Shown: positions 10,246 to 19,531, counted from the first letter of the stretch. The stretch is DNA of 64,000 bases from Nocardia higoensis (GCF_015477835.1 NZ_JADLQN010000001.1:1240001-1304000); one strand, 5' to 3'. The notes: generated from the sequence alone by a model not told the origin. Translations and numbers: made by a program.

Positions 10246-10569
10246 CTGGACACCACCTTCAGTCGAGTACCTTCAGAGTAGTCTACGGAGCTGACATCGC
10301 GTCGATGCGCTGTCCGAACTCGGTCGACGCCTCTTTGCCTGGATCCGCCGGAGGCGAGCGCGGCCCGCAGCGCCTCCAGCTCGGACGGTTCTCACCCTGT
10401 GACCCGAGAAGACCGGCTATCGACGCCCCTCACCGCTCTGACCTGGACAGACGGCGAACAACTCATCCGCTGCCTACGCGTCGTCATGACTCCAGGCACC
10501 GACAAGATCCGGGTCAAGGGCGGATGGTGGTCGCACCGACTGTCTATCGCTCCGTGCGAGACTGTCCAG
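10246..10569. other. Intergenic region between the antitoxin gene and brxD
   Basis: About 324 bp that should hold the leftward promoter of the antitoxin-toxin pair and possibly a rightward promoter for brxD-brxHI. The brxD frame stays open upstream to a GTG at 10399, but the extra 57 residues look unlike the rest of the protein, so I treat this stretch as non-coding. I see no clear hairpin. Confidence 0.4.
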
Positions 10570-11883
10570 GTGAGTACCCGGTCACCCCAGGTCAGCGCGG
10601 CCCGCCGTCGCGCCGTCATCGACGCACTGCGTCGCGGAGCGGTTCCCGAGAGCGGGCTCGACCTGCTCGCCACCGGCCTCGACCGATTCGAGGCCGCGTT
10701 GGACGCGGAACTGGATGTGGTCGAATCCGGTGGGTCGGTGTTCAAGGCCGTGCGCGGCGAATACGGGTCGGGTAAGACGTTCTTCGCGCGGTGGCTCGGT
10801 GAGCGTGCGAAGCGGCGCAACTTCGCGGTGTCGGAGGTACAGATCTCCGAGACCGAGACTCCGCTGCACAAGCTGGAGACGGTGTATCGGCGGCTGACCG
10901 AACGGCTGACCACGGCCAGTTTCCCGCCGAGCGCGCTGCGATCGGTGGTCGATGCCTGGTTCTATGCCCTCGAAGAAGACGCCTTGGCCGCCGGCGCCGA
11001 GGACGACACGTTGGTCGCGGCAGTCGATGAGCTCATGACGGCGCGCTTGATCGAGGTATCGCGGCACGCACCCTCGTTCGCGACGGCGCTGCGCGGATAT
11101 CGCACAGCACTCGTCCGCGGGGACGAGGCGACCGCTGCGGCAATCCTGGCATGGCTGGGCGGCCAGCCGAATGTGGCTGCCGCGGCCACACGGGCCGCAG
11201 GTGTGCGCGGCGAACTCGATCACTTCGGGGCGTTCGGGTTTCTCCAAGGACTGCTCACCGCACTGCGTGACAGCGGCCACCGAGGTCTGCTGCTGGTGCT
11301 CGACGAGGTGGAGACCCTGCAACGGGTGCGATCCGATGCCAGGGACAAGGCGCTCAACGCGTTGCGCCAGCTCATCGACGAGGTGTATTCGGGCCGCTTT
11401 CCCGGCCTGTATCTGCTCATCACCGGCACACCCGCCTTCTACGACGGTCAGCAGGGTGTGCAGCGCCTGGCGCCTCTCGCGCAACGCCTCGCCACGGACT
11501 TCACCACCGACCCGCGCTTCGACAACCCTCGGGCCGTGCAGATCCGACTGCCCGGATTCACCATGGAATCGCTGGTCGCGCTCGGTGTCACCATCCGCGA
11601 TCTCTATGCCGACGGCAGTGAGCACCCCCAACGGATCCGCGAGGTCGCCGACGATGCCTATATCACCGACCTCGCACGAGCGGTTGGCGGAACACTCGGC
11701 GGCAAGGTCGGTGTCGCGCCTCGGTTGTTCCTGAAGAAACTTGTCGGCGATGTTCTCGACCGCATCGACCAGTTCCCGGACTTCGATCCGCGCGTGCACT
11801 ACAAGCTCACCGTCGACAGCGCCGAGCTGACCGACGCCGAACGCAATCTCGTGCGCGCCGACGACATAGACCTGGAACTGTGA
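10570..11883 (+). CDS. brxD: BrxD, AAA-type ATP-binding protein of type 2 BREX
   Basis: A 437-residue ATPase when started at the GTG at 10570 (VSTRSPQVSAARRRAVIDAL); an in-frame GTG at 10399 would give 494 residues. Walker A is RGEYGSGKTFF shortly after the N-terminus, and Walker B is LLLVLDEVETLQ in the middle. The order 'DALRRG..P..GLDLLA.GLDRFE' followed by the P-loop is typical of BrxD, the ATP-binding protein paired with the BrxHI helicase in type 2 BREX. Its stop overlaps the brxHI start (GTGA), so the two are translationally coupled. Confidence in the family is high; confidence in the start is moderate because neither candidate has a strong ribosome site. Confidence 0.87.
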   Translation: MSTRSPQVSAARRRAVIDALRRGAVPESGLDLLATGLDRFEAALDAELDVVESGGSVFKAVRGEYGSGKTFFARWLGERAKRRNFAVSEVQISETETPLHKLETVYRRLTERLTTASFPPSALRSVVDAWFYALEEDALAAGAEDDTLVAAVDELMTARLIEVSRHAPSFATALRGYRTALVRGDEATAAAILAWLGGQPNVAAAATRAAGVRGELDHFGAFGFLQGLLTALRDSGHRGLLLVLDEVETLQRVRSDARDKALNALRQLIDEVYSGRFPGLYLLITGTPAFYDGQQGVQRLAPLAQRLATDFTTDPRFDNPRAVQIRLPGFTMESLVALGVTIRDLYADGSEHPQRIREVADDAYITDLARAVGGTLGGKVGVAPRLFLKKLVGDVLDRIDQFPDFDPRVHYKLTVDSAELTDAERNLVRADDIDLEL

Positions 11884-14012
11884 CCGAGGATCCGTGGGAT
11901 CGCCTCGACCCGGTGGTGGTCCACCACATCGTCAACAGCCTCGGCTGGCCGGGATTGCGGCCACTGCAACAGCAGGCCATCGACCCGCTGCTCAACGGCG
12001 CGGACGCTGTTCTGCTCGCCCCCACCGCGGGCGGGAAGACCGAGGCGGCCTGCTTTCCGCTGCTGACCGCGATGACACAGCAGCACTGGACCGGCATTTC
12101 GGTGCTGTATCTGTGCCCGCTGAAAGCCCTGCTGAACAACCTGGTCACCCGGATCGACGCCTACGCCCAGTGGCTGGGCAGGCGCGCCGCGCTCTGGCAC
12201 GGGGATGTCAGCGACTCCAAGCGCAACCGTATCCGCCGTGAGCATCCCGACATTCTGTTGACCACTCCGGAATCGTTGGAAGCCATGCTGATCGGCACGA
12301 AGACCGATCACCGGGAGTTGCTCGGCAACATCCGGGCGGTCGTGGTCGATGAGGTGCACGCCTTCGCCGGTGACGACCGTGGCTGGCATCTGCTCGCCGT
12401 CCTGGAAAGGTTGCAGCGGGTCACCGGACGGCCGATCCAGCGGATTGGGTTGTCGGCGACAGTCGGCAATCCCGCCGACCTGCTTACGTGGCTGCAGGGA
12501 TCGGGGGCGGGTTCTCGGCGTGGTCAGGTAATCGCGCCGGATGTCGTTTCGGCGTCGGCAGCGCAGCCCGGCGGCGCGCCGCAGGGTGAGGTCGAACTCG
12601 ACTACGTCGGGTCGCTCGAGAACGCCGCGAAGGTGATAGCCGCGCTGCATCGAGGTGAGAAGCGTTTGGTGTTCTGCGATTCCAGGCGGCAGGTCGAGCA
12701 ATTGGGGGCCGCGCTGCGGGAGCGCGAGGTCACCGTGTTCCTGTCCCATTCGTCGCTGTCGGCCGACGAGCGGGCGCGTGCGGAACAAGCTTTCGCCGAA
12801 GCCCGCGATTGCGTGATCGTGTCGACCTCCACGCTCGAACTCGGCATCGACGTCGGCGATCTGGATCGGGTCATCCAGATCGACGCTCCCACTACTGTCG
12901 CGTCGTTCCTGCAGCGCATCGGTCGCACCGGCCGCCGCGCCGACAGCACCCGCAACTGCCTGTTCTTGGCCACCAGCGACGATGCCCTCGTACAGGCGGC
13001 CGGGCTGCTGCTGTTGTGGGGCCGCGGCTGGGTCGAGCCGATCACCCCACCACCTGAACCGCGCCATCTCGTCGCCCAACAATTGCTCGCTGTCACATTG
13101 CAGCACCATCACATCGGCGACCGCCTGTGGTCCGATGAATGGAATGGGCTGTCCCCCTTCGATGAATCGGCGGAGCCCATCCTCCGGCACCTGCTCGATC
13201 AGGGGTACCTCGACGACGACGGCGGACTGCTCCACATCGGTCCGGCCGCCGAGAAACGGTTCGGTCGCAGACATTTTCTCGATCTGACAGCCGCTTTCAC
13301 CGCTCCGCCCCAATTCACTGTGCTCGCCGGACGCCAGGAAATCGGCCATACCGACCCTTCGGTGCTCACCGATGACACACCCGGGCCGCGACGACTGCTG
13401 CTCGCCGGACGAAGCTGGCAGGTCACCTTCATCGATTGGCAGCGGCGGCGCGCATTCGTCGAGCCGGCGGAGCACGGCGGCGTCGCGAAGTGGTCGAGCA
13501 TCGGCTTGCGCGGCTTGTCGTTCCACCTCGTCCGCGCGATCCGCGATGTGCATCTCGGCGAGAATCCGCCTGTCGCGCTCACCCGTCGCGCCCTGACCCA
13601 GCTGTCCGATATTCGTGCCACCGAAGGCACCGCGACCGCGCGCGCGGATGCGACAGTCGTGCACCGCGACGGCGAACGGGTGCACTGGTGGACCTGGGCC
13701 GGCTACCGCGCCAATGCCACACTGGCAGCATCACTTCCGGACATCGCCTACCCCGACCAGCGGCCCGACGACTTCAGCATCCGGATGCGATCTGATCTGA
13801 CCGCCGACATGTGGCGGACGGCGTCGGCCGCCCGGCGAGCACTTCTGCCGACACTCGAACTGCCACAGATCGACGAGCGAGCCGCACGCGGACTGAAGTT
13901 CTCCGACGTCCTCCCCGACCAGGAAGCCATCGCCACCGTGGCCGCGCGCCTCGCGGACCCGGTCTCAGCACGCCGAGTGATGGAGGAGAAAGTGCATTTC
14001 TCCATCGCCTGA
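11880..14012 (+). CDS. brxHI: BrxHI, Lhr-like superfamily 2 helicase of type 2 BREX
   Basis: A 710-residue SF2 helicase. Motif I is APTAGGKTEA, motif II is a DEVH box (VVDEVHAF), motif III is LSATVGNP, and motif VI is QRIGRTGRRA. A C-terminal extension of about 280 residues resembles the Lhr-type accessory region. It starts with GTG overlapping the brxD stop. It is the last BREX gene of the operon; the DNA that follows contains only the remains of another gene. In the BREX classification this helicase, with BrxD, distinguishes type 2 from type 1. Its role is presumably DNA or R-loop remodelling during exclusion (inference). Confidence 0.9.
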   Translation: MTEDPWDRLDPVVVHHIVNSLGWPGLRPLQQQAIDPLLNGADAVLLAPTAGGKTEAACFPLLTAMTQQHWTGISVLYLCPLKALLNNLVTRIDAYAQWLGRRAALWHGDVSDSKRNRIRREHPDILLTTPESLEAMLIGTKTDHRELLGNIRAVVVDEVHAFAGDDRGWHLLAVLERLQRVTGRPIQRIGLSATVGNPADLLTWLQGSGAGSRRGQVIAPDVVSASAAQPGGAPQGEVELDYVGSLENAAKVIAALHRGEKRLVFCDSRRQVEQLGAALREREVTVFLSHSSLSADERARAEQAFAEARDCVIVSTSTLELGIDVGDLDRVIQIDAPTTVASFLQRIGRTGRRADSTRNCLFLATSDDALVQAAGLLLLWGRGWVEPITPPPEPRHLVAQQLLAVTLQHHHIGDRLWSDEWNGLSPFDESAEPILRHLLDQGYLDDDGGLLHIGPAAEKRFGRRHFLDLTAAFTAPPQFTVLAGRQEIGHTDPSVLTDDTPGPRRLLLAGRSWQVTFIDWQRRRAFVEPAEHGGVAKWSSIGLRGLSFHLVRAIRDVHLGENPPVALTRRALTQLSDIRATEGTATARADATVVHRDGERVHWWTWAGYRANATLAASLPDIAYPDQRPDDFSIRMRSDLTADMWRTASAARRALLPTLELPQIDERAARGLKFSDVLPDQEAIATVAARLADPVSARRVMEEKVHFSIA

Positions 14013-14076
14013 AGCGACCAGGTGTCCGGCGGGTGGACGCATCGGCTGAGCGGGCACCCCGGGCAATGCGGCTACC

Positions 14077-14289
14077 GGACTCCAACGGGACTGGCAGTGG
14101 GACGACCAGCGGCTCCGCGAGCTGATCGCCACCATCACAGTCCGGCCCGGACAACCCGACACTGTGGCCGAAGTTCGAAGCGATCGTCCACAACGTGCGG
14201 TCCTTCCTCATCCCGATGATCCGCCTGGATGCCGCAACCACCCCCGATGCCGTGTGCTCGGTCTTCGAACGGGTGAACACGACCTCGAA
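14077..14289 (+). pseudogene. Remnant of a DUF262 (GmrSD/ParB-like) gene
   Basis: Two pieces of a DUF262-type protein can be read here. Bases 14077-14140 give LQRDWQWDDQRLRELIATI, which matches the N-terminal 'QR.w.Wdd.ri..Li..I' motif of the family. In another frame, bases 14150-14289 give WPKFEAIVHNVRSF followed by LIPMIRLDAATTPDAVCSVF and ERVNTT, the conserved stretch before the FerlNttG motif. The region normally between them is missing and the frame changes, so the gene has suffered a deletion and frameshift. DUF262 proteins include GmrSD-type restriction enzymes and other defence proteins, which fits a position beside BREX. No intact copy is in the window. Confidence 0.6.
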
Positions 14290-14475
14290 CCGGACACCCT
14301 CCCCCAGCGCCGAAAAAGCTTCTGTGAACAGCGATCCATCCGGGATGAGCGGGCGTCGACTCGGGTCGTCGCGTCCCCTTCCCGCCGATGGGTACCCTGG
14401 ATGCCCTGTACGGTGGGTTGCCGGGCATGCCCGGATATCGTGACTGAACGATTGTCGATGCTCAGGGGAGGGAAC

Positions 14476-15006
14476 ATGCGCACTGTCCGCGCCGTCATCG
14501 CCGCAACCGCCGTCCTCGCGACGACCGCCGGGTGTAGCAGTACCGAGGCAGGCACCGCCACGCCGACCACGCAGGCGATGGACAACCTACTCAACCCTTG
14601 TACCGACGTGCCCGACGAATGGCTGATCGAAACCGGACTCGACCCGGCCACCGAGCAGAACAGCGTCAACCCCACCGAGGTCTCCTCCTGGCGCATTTGC
14701 GGATGGGACGCCATGGACCTGCCCTACATGGTGGACCTCATGTCCAGCAGCAAGACTCTGGAAGAGACCCGCAACAGCACCACCGTCATCATTCTCGGCG
14801 ACACCACAATCGGGGCCAGACCCGCCCTGATCACTCGCGTGAAGTCAGACTCCGCCGACAAACGCACGTGCTATGTAACCTTTCCCGCCGAGCAGGGTTC
14901 GTTCACGATCTCGCTCGGCTGGCGTGCTTCCCGTCCGATAACAGCCGATCGTTGCGAACTGGCGATCAAGCACGCCACAGACCTCGAACGACACTTGCCG
15001 AAGTAG
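14476..15006 (+). CDS. Putative DUF3558-type lipoprotein
   Basis: A 176-residue secreted lipoprotein. The signal peptide ends in a lipobox (ATTAGCSS), with the acylated cysteine at about residue 21. The mature part begins with a low-complexity linker and has the pattern of DUF3558 proteins common in Nocardia: 'LLNPCTDVPDEWL' near the start, a central 'SWRICGWDA', and a late cysteine (CYVTF) and 'DRCELA', consistent with disulfides. It should be anchored to the outer face of the membrane. The ATG at 14476 follows a strong GGGGAGGGAAC ribosome site. Function is unknown. The next gene follows after 26 bp and is probably co-transcribed. Confidence 0.75.
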   Translation: MRTVRAVIAATAVLATTAGCSSTEAGTATPTTQAMDNLLNPCTDVPDEWLIETGLDPATEQNSVNPTEVSSWRICGWDAMDLPYMVDLMSSSKTLEETRNSTTVIILGDTTIGARPALITRVKSDSADKRTCYVTFPAEQGSFTISLGWRASRPITADRCELAIKHATDLERHLPK

Positions 15007-15032
15007 CCGAAAGCATTGGGAGGGGCGCGCTC

Positions 15033-15434
15033 ATGGCGGACTCGCAAGAGCAACTGAAGACATGGCAGACGTTCAAGCAGCAGGGGATCAACGGGGAGTT
15101 CACACTGGACGAGGACATCGGGTCCGCACTGGCTGCACGCTGCGAAACTCTGCTCACCTCGCTCGACGGAATGCTGAAGAAGGCGGAAAACCTGGAGTTC
15201 CTTTCCGGCTACGGCGGGCTCCCCTCCGCTCAGCAACTACAGCAGAAATTCCAGCAAAAAGCGGTCGGCGGGGCCACCCACGATCCCAACGACAACGCGA
15301 TTTCTCGCATCAAGCTGCACATCGAGATCGTCACCACGATGCGCGACGCCTACCTCGCCGCAATCGGTCAGCTCCAGAACGTCGACCAGAGCAACAGCCA
15401 ACAGATGAACGATCAGACCGAGCAGACCGGCTGA
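15033..15434 (+). CDS. Hypothetical helical protein partnered with the lipoprotein
   Basis: A 133-residue soluble protein, mostly helical, with a Gln/Asn-rich C-terminus. It has no signal peptide, membrane segment or recognised motif. The ATG at 15033 has a GGGAGGGG ribosome site. Size and helical character recall ESX-type small proteins, but no WXG motif is present. It is probably in an operon with the lipoprotein gene upstream. I cannot assign a function. Confidence 0.6.
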   Translation: MADSQEQLKTWQTFKQQGINGEFTLDEDIGSALAARCETLLTSLDGMLKKAENLEFLSGYGGLPSAQQLQQKFQQKAVGGATHDPNDNAISRIKLHIEIVTTMRDAYLAAIGQLQNVDQSNSQQMNDQTEQTG

Positions 15435-15577
15435 CACTCGACACCCGCCCTCCGGCGGGCGGCGTGTGATCGGTAGACCGCGAAGTTCAGCAGATGTCCA
15501 TAGGTCCTCTCCCATGCGGCCTGGCCGACGGCCTCGAACGTGCTGGTCGTTGTGGTGGCGGGCACCGGGGCTTTCAC
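15413..15577 (-). CDS. Possible small protein divergent from the XRE regulator gene
   Basis: A 54-codon frame (VKAPVPATTTT..., containing AWERTYGHLLNFAVYRSH) lies divergent from the XRE gene and overlaps the end of the preceding gene by 22 bp. The N-terminal KAPVP codons recur, in the same orientation, in the duplicated region at 22.25 kb. A second small frame sits in the same relative place there. No family recognised; it may not be expressed. Confidence 0.3.
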   Translation of the reverse strand: MKAPVPATTTTSTFEAVGQAAWERTYGHLLNFAVYRSHAARRRAGVECQPVCSV

Positions 15578-15890
15578 CACGGGCTGCCCACCCCTGTGGG
15601 GAAGCCGGTGCGCCGTGTGAAGGGGCCGTGACGACGCTTCCGGTGCCGAGCGCCGCAGCAACCATACGAGCGCCGATCCGACTGCCTCGAACGTGAATCC
15701 ACCAACCCTTATCGGGATATAGGCGATCCGTATATCGCGCCGGGCAGGTGCGGTTCCCACCCAGGATGGAGTCCGATCGACGCCAATGCGCTTCCACGAC
15801 AACAGAACCGGGGGGGATCAGTGACGACCATGTCCACGGGTGAAGCCATCCGCCGAATACGCAAGTCCTACGGCATGACCCAACGCGAAC
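15561..15890. repeat. Divergent-promoter repeat, copy 1, with nested inverted repeats
   Basis: This segment upstream of and into the XRE gene is repeated in diverged form at about 22251-22590. Shared landmarks in the same order are: ggcaccggggctttc; a hairpin whose right arm is ggggaagccg; cgccgtgtga; ccggtgccgagcgccg; and the start of the regulator gene. GGCACCGG (15561-15568) and CCGGTGCC (15640-15647) form an outer inverted repeat around the inner hairpin. It probably holds the divergent promoters and operator of the XRE gene. Confidence 0.6.
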
Positions 15891-17065
15891 TCGCCACCCT
15901 CATGGGCTACACCCAACCGGTCGTCTCCCAACTCGAGAACAACGCCCCCTGCGTCCACGACGTGCGAATGCTGCGCCGAGTAGCCCGCGCGCTGCGGGTT
16001 CCCCTTGCCATACTGGTGGTGGACTCGGACGAGGAGGCAGACATGGATCGCCGCAACTTCCTGAGAGCAAGCGCATTCGGCGCGGGAACAGCCGCTGCGA
16101 GCGGAGCATTCACCGAGAACGCTGCCGCGACTTCATCCGGCAGCATCCGGGTCGGGGCGAGCGAAGTCGCCGACATCGTGGCGGGCACCAACCAGATTCA
16201 CGAACTCGACCTGCTCGTCGGTGGCGATCGGCTGTGCAGGGTGGCGGTGAACGGTGTCCGCTACGCCCGCCAACTGCTCGATAAAGGCACCTACACCGAC
16301 ACCGTGAGCCAAGCCCTCACCAGCGCCACCGCCGAAATGATGACCGCCGCCGGATGGGTCCACTTCGACGCCGGACGAACCAGCCAGGCACGCCGCTACT
16401 ACGCCGAAGCGGCACAGACCGCCACCGCGGCCGGGGACGACATCACCGCGGCCCACGCCCTGATCAACGCCAGCCTGCTCAGTTACGGCGGCAGCTTCTC
16501 CCCCACCGAGCTTCCCGAAGACGCACGGCCACGCGAGAGCGTCAACCTCGCCGAGGCCGCCTCCACAGCCGTCCGCCATCAGGGCGGACCTCGGCTTCGC
16601 GCTCTCGCCGCGATATATGAAGCGACCGCCCACAGCACGACGGGCAACAGTGGCTCGACGGAAGACGCCATCAAGCGAGCACACCGGGCCTACGAATCGA
16701 GCCATGGCAACGATCCGGAATGGGTCTATCTTCCCGAAGCCGCACTTGCCGGCGACACCGGCTGGGCATACATGCGCATCGGCAACCACCGGAAGGCAAC
16801 AGAACACTTCCAGGCCGCCGTCACCGGCACCAACGCCTGGCCGCGCGAAAACGCCGGCTGGCGAATCAAACTGGCGGAGAACCACATCCTCGGCGGCGAA
16901 ATCGCTGAAGGATGCCAAATGCTGATCGACCACTTCGACCAGATCAACAGCGTCACCTCCACACGCCTGCGCGCCACCCTCGACGCCATCAGCGACGACC
17001 TCCGCCAACACGCCGCGGTGCCGGAAGCGCGGGAGTTCCTGGGAAGGCGCGCGGCGCGGGTGTAG
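15821..17065 (+). CDS. XRE-family regulator with TPR-like C-terminal domain
   Basis: A 414-residue regulator. Residues 8-65 form an HTH_3 DNA-binding domain (IRRIRKSYGMTQRELATLMG, then QPVVSQLEN). A long helical TPR-like region follows, of the kind in actinobacterial regulators that bind a peptide or small ligand. Between them, near residue 75, is an internal twin-arginine-like segment (MDRRNFLRASAFGAG) with a hydrophobic stretch; I read this as a family oddity rather than a working signal because the HTH precedes it. The start is GTG 15821 after a G-rich ribosome site; ATG 15830 is an alternative. The promoter region is a repeat with nested palindromes, so autoregulation is likely. Targets are unknown. 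Confidence 0.8.
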   Translation: MTTMSTGEAIRRIRKSYGMTQRELATLMGYTQPVVSQLENNAPCVHDVRMLRRVARALRVPLAILVVDSDEEADMDRRNFLRASAFGAGTAAASGAFTENAAATSSGSIRVGASEVADIVAGTNQIHELDLLVGGDRLCRVAVNGVRYARQLLDKGTYTDTVSQALTSATAEMMTAAGWVHFDAGRTSQARRYYAEAAQTATAAGDDITAAHALINASLLSYGGSFSPTELPEDARPRESVNLAEAASTAVRHQGGPRLRALAAIYEATAHSTTGNSGSTEDAIKRAHRAYESSHGNDPEWVYLPEAALAGDTGWAYMRIGNHRKATEHFQAAVTGTNAWPRENAGWRIKLAENHILGGEIAEGCQMLIDHFDQINSVTSTRLRATLDAISDDLRQHAAVPEAREFLGRRAARV

Positions 17066-17166
17066 CCGCTGGAACCGTGCGCTTCATGACGCTCACACGC
17101 CGCACTCGCTGCGGTGCGGCGCACGGCCGGAGCGGCGCACTGTAGGCGTCGACGGCCGAGGAGTTG

Positions 17167-17361
17167 CTATCGCCCGCGCTCGCGCTCCCTGTCGATGCCA
17201 CGTTCGCACTCCCGGTCCCGGTGTCGATCCGGGCTCATCTGTGCCGAGGCGACCATCCGCGACCGCACTGCGTCCTCGACCGGAGCCGCGTGGCTTCGCG
17301 CCAACACTTCCCGGGTCAGTACTTGCTCCACCGACCGCCCCTGGTCGACATCGCGCACCAT
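17167..17361 (-). pseudogene. Fragment following the helical protein, frame-shifted
   Basis: A 64-codon minus-strand frame (MVRDVDQGRSVEQVLTREVL...) that is open further upstream to about 17425, overlapping the stop of the helical fragment at 17424. It looks like a continuation of that protein in another frame, ending in a charged DRHRDRECERG-type tail. This is consistent with one decayed gene rather than two. The remaining bases 17066-17166 show nothing I recognise. Confidence 0.35.
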
Positions 17362-17423
17362 CTCGGCCAGGCGTCTCTCCGGCGCATCGTGGCCACCGCG
17401 AGTGCGGGCTTGTCGGGCCGTTC

Positions 17424-18235
17424 CTAGGCGTGCGTCTTCCCGGCGCTGCGGTATCCCGCCTCGCGGCCGTCACGAACCGCTCGGAACTTCTCCAGATCCA
17501 AGCCGGCCGTGCGCTCCGGCGTGATCATCAGGCGCTCCACCTGTCGGCCCGCCTGTTCCAGCGCACAGTCCCGCTCGAGTCCTGCACGGCCCTGGAGCCG
17601 CGCCCGCACAGCCCGCACATGCTCGACGCCCAGCTTCCGCACCCGCTCGTTGTGCTCGCCCGCGATCTCGTGCCAGTGCGCCCGCTCGACTTCTTTCCCA
17701 ATCGTCTCGAGGCCGCTCACCACGTCTTCGCGGCCACGCTCCCGTTCTTCCTCTTTGATCTGTTCCACGGTCCGCAACTGGTCCGCACTCAGGCGCGAAC
17801 CGAGGGATTGCAGCAGGCCACGCGCCTGCCTGCGCTCGGCCTCTCTGATGTTCTCCAGTCTCTTGGTCAGCCGCTCGTGCTTCTTCTGAAGAGTTTCGGC
17901 ATCGGCTGGTGGCGTCCCGGCTTCGGCGCGCTCAGCGATTTCCCGGACCTGTTCGCGCACCTGTTCGCGGTGCCGCTCCCGCTGGACCGCCAGATCCTTA
18001 CCTACCTCGAGCGCCTTCGTGAACGCGCGCTCACGTCCAGGGTCCTCACGTTTCAGAACCTGTTCCCGGGCCTTCTCGCGGACCCCAGGGAGTTCGAGCT
18101 GTTCGCGCCGTTCTCGAACACCCGCCCCTGCGTATTGTTGTCGACTGCGTCGCGATCCCTGTCGTATCCGTCCACGGCTACGCCCACCCCCAAATTGTGA
18201 AACGGCACTGCGAAAGTTGTCGTGACTACACGTTA
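17424..18235 (-). pseudogene. Charged helical protein fragment without a start
   Basis: The minus-strand frame is open from about 18235 to the stop at 17424. The first GTG is at 17960 (178 codons), but coding character extends upstream (for example AREQVLKREDPGRERAFTKA) with no plausible start codon. The product would be almost entirely charged coiled-coil helix rich in E, R and Q. It resembles C-terminal helical parts of large mobile-element or relaxase-type proteins, but there is no diagnostic motif. I treat it as the 3' part of a truncated gene. Confidence 0.4.
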
Positions 18236-18910
18236 TTCAGTCGACGAAGCTTCCTCGCGGCGTTTGTCGTCGTGGTAGCCCGAATACTCGCGAAGCGCTG
18301 ACGCGAAGTACGAGAACATGCCGTCATCCACTTCGGGATCATATTTCTGCATGTCTTTCACGAGCACCCACATGCCGAGTTCGTCCTCGTCCGAGGTATC
18401 GCACTCGACGGCGGGATTCACGTGGTCGTAGAAGGAGTTTTCGTCGTCCCAGGAGTGCCAATCGACCCAACGGGCGCCCGCGAACCGAATAAAGCACTCA
18501 CCCATGAAGCACACGAAGGCATCGACCAGGTCATGGTTCTCGGGTTTCATCGCGGCATCCATATCCGGAAGCCATTCGGCGAGGGCCGCGTCGAGTCGCT
18601 TTACCTCCGAGGACCCTTCCGGCCACGGCCCGGCGGGAATGCCCCCCAGCCCGGCGTAGTCCAAGAATTTCCGGACCTGCGCCGCCCGCCGGTCCGGATC
18701 GACCCACGTGCCCCATGCGGTCCGCTCGACTTCGAAATCGAGACCCAACTGTTCGTTGCTCTCCACGGCCCCTCCTCGCTCGACGACTCGAGACAGTATG
18801 GCCCGTTCGTCCGACGTGGCTGGGGTAGCCGACACACGGCGGAGATGCGCGTCGTCGAGAGTCCGCCGGGCCGAGAAGGTGGCCGTGCGAATCACGGATT
18901 CGGTGTCCAT
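18233..18910 (-). CDS. Hypothetical acidic protein
   Basis: A 225-residue acidic, tryptophan-rich soluble protein (for example ARWVDWHSWDDENSFYDHV, and a C-terminal EDELGMWVLVKDMQKYDPEV). No signal peptide, membrane segment or recognised catalytic motif. I chose the ATG at 18910, which overlaps the upstream gene's stop by 19 bp; the frame is open further upstream but that part reads as out-of-frame sequence. The overlap with the next small gene implies a common transcript. Function unknown. Confidence 0.6.
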   Translation of the reverse strand: MDTESVIRTATFSARRTLDDAHLRRVSATPATSDERAILSRVVERGGAVESNEQLGLDFEVERTAWGTWVDPDRRAAQVRKFLDYAGLGGIPAGPWPEGSSEVKRLDAALAEWLPDMDAAMKPENHDLVDAFVCFMGECFIRFAGARWVDWHSWDDENSFYDHVNPAVECDTSDEDELGMWVLVKDMQKYDPEVDDGMFSYFASALREYSGYHDDKRREEASSTE

Positions 18911-19197
18911 CCGGGGATTCGCGGGATGACGGCATCGGGCACCACGAGTGCGCAGGACAGCGTCAATGCTCGGACCGCGCAACCGAAGTGCGCCAAGCCG
19001 GGTGCGAGGATCGTGGCCGCGCGAGTGGTGTGCGCGGTGTGCGCGATCAGGGTGGTCGGCATATAGGTGTTTTCGTCGATGGTAAGCACGGTGGTGAGGT
19101 GGTAACCGTGGCGGGCGGCGAGTTCGTGCAGGGTCGCCCGATCGGCGAGCGGGGATTCGCTGAGGTCGAGATTCAGCAATCCGAGTGCGGTGTCCAT
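18892..19197 (-). CDS. Hypothetical small protein
   Basis: A 101-residue protein starting MDTALGLLNLDLSESPLADR. It has an alternating hydrophobic pattern (YHLTTVLTIDENTYMPTTLI, then AVRALTLSCALVVPDAVIPR) suggesting an alpha/beta fold of unknown function. Similar small proteins occur in actinomycete accessory regions, by general recollection. It overlaps the next gene downstream and a short Cys/His-containing frame upstream. Confidence 0.5.
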   Translation of the reverse strand: MDTALGLLNLDLSESPLADRATLHELAARHGYHLTTVLTIDENTYMPTTLIAHTAHTTRAATILAPGLAHFGCAVRALTLSCALVVPDAVIPRIPGWTPNP

Positions 19198-19310
19198 GAT
19201 TGCCTTTCCGCGCGGCCGGACATGCGGTCGCGGAAGTATCGGTAGTCGTCGTCGCTGACGATCTGGGCGGCGACGCGAGTGGAGCAGTGCCACGGACAGT
19301 CGCCGTGCAT
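19173..19310 (-). CDS. Possible small Cys/His protein, probably 5'-truncated
   Basis: A 45-codon frame from ATG 19310 (MHGDCPWHCSTRVAAQIVSD...). The same frame extends upstream as RRQAHADKLRHDNPHWPVRS... to a stop at about 19460 without a start codon. A likely original start (MEQAASAARR) is in another frame 10 codons upstream, so a one-base frameshift may have broken the gene. The CPWHC motif could bind metal. Low confidence. Confidence 0.35.
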   Translation of the reverse strand: MHGDCPWHCSTRVAAQIVSDDDYRYFRDRMSGRAERQSWTPHSDC

Positions 19311-19531
19311 CTCCAGTGCGTTCGCCGCGTCGGCCGGTGAGCGGACGGGCCAGTGTGGGTTGTCGTGGCGGAGCTTGTCGGCGTGCGCCTGGCGGCGGAT
19401 GCGGCCTGCTCCATCGGGATGATCACACCGTTCGGCCCGGCCCGGCCAGGCCCTGCGGGGTCAGCGGCCACGGCGACCTCCACTGCTGTCGCGCCGCCGT
19501 GTCGACCCGTCCGTTCCGGTGCTCCGTGCCG

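Noticed and set aside
10399..10569. N-terminal extension of BrxD from GTG 10399
   Set aside because: The extra residues do not resemble the family and lack a ribosome site; the GTG at 10570 starts the conserved part. The longer form cannot be excluded.
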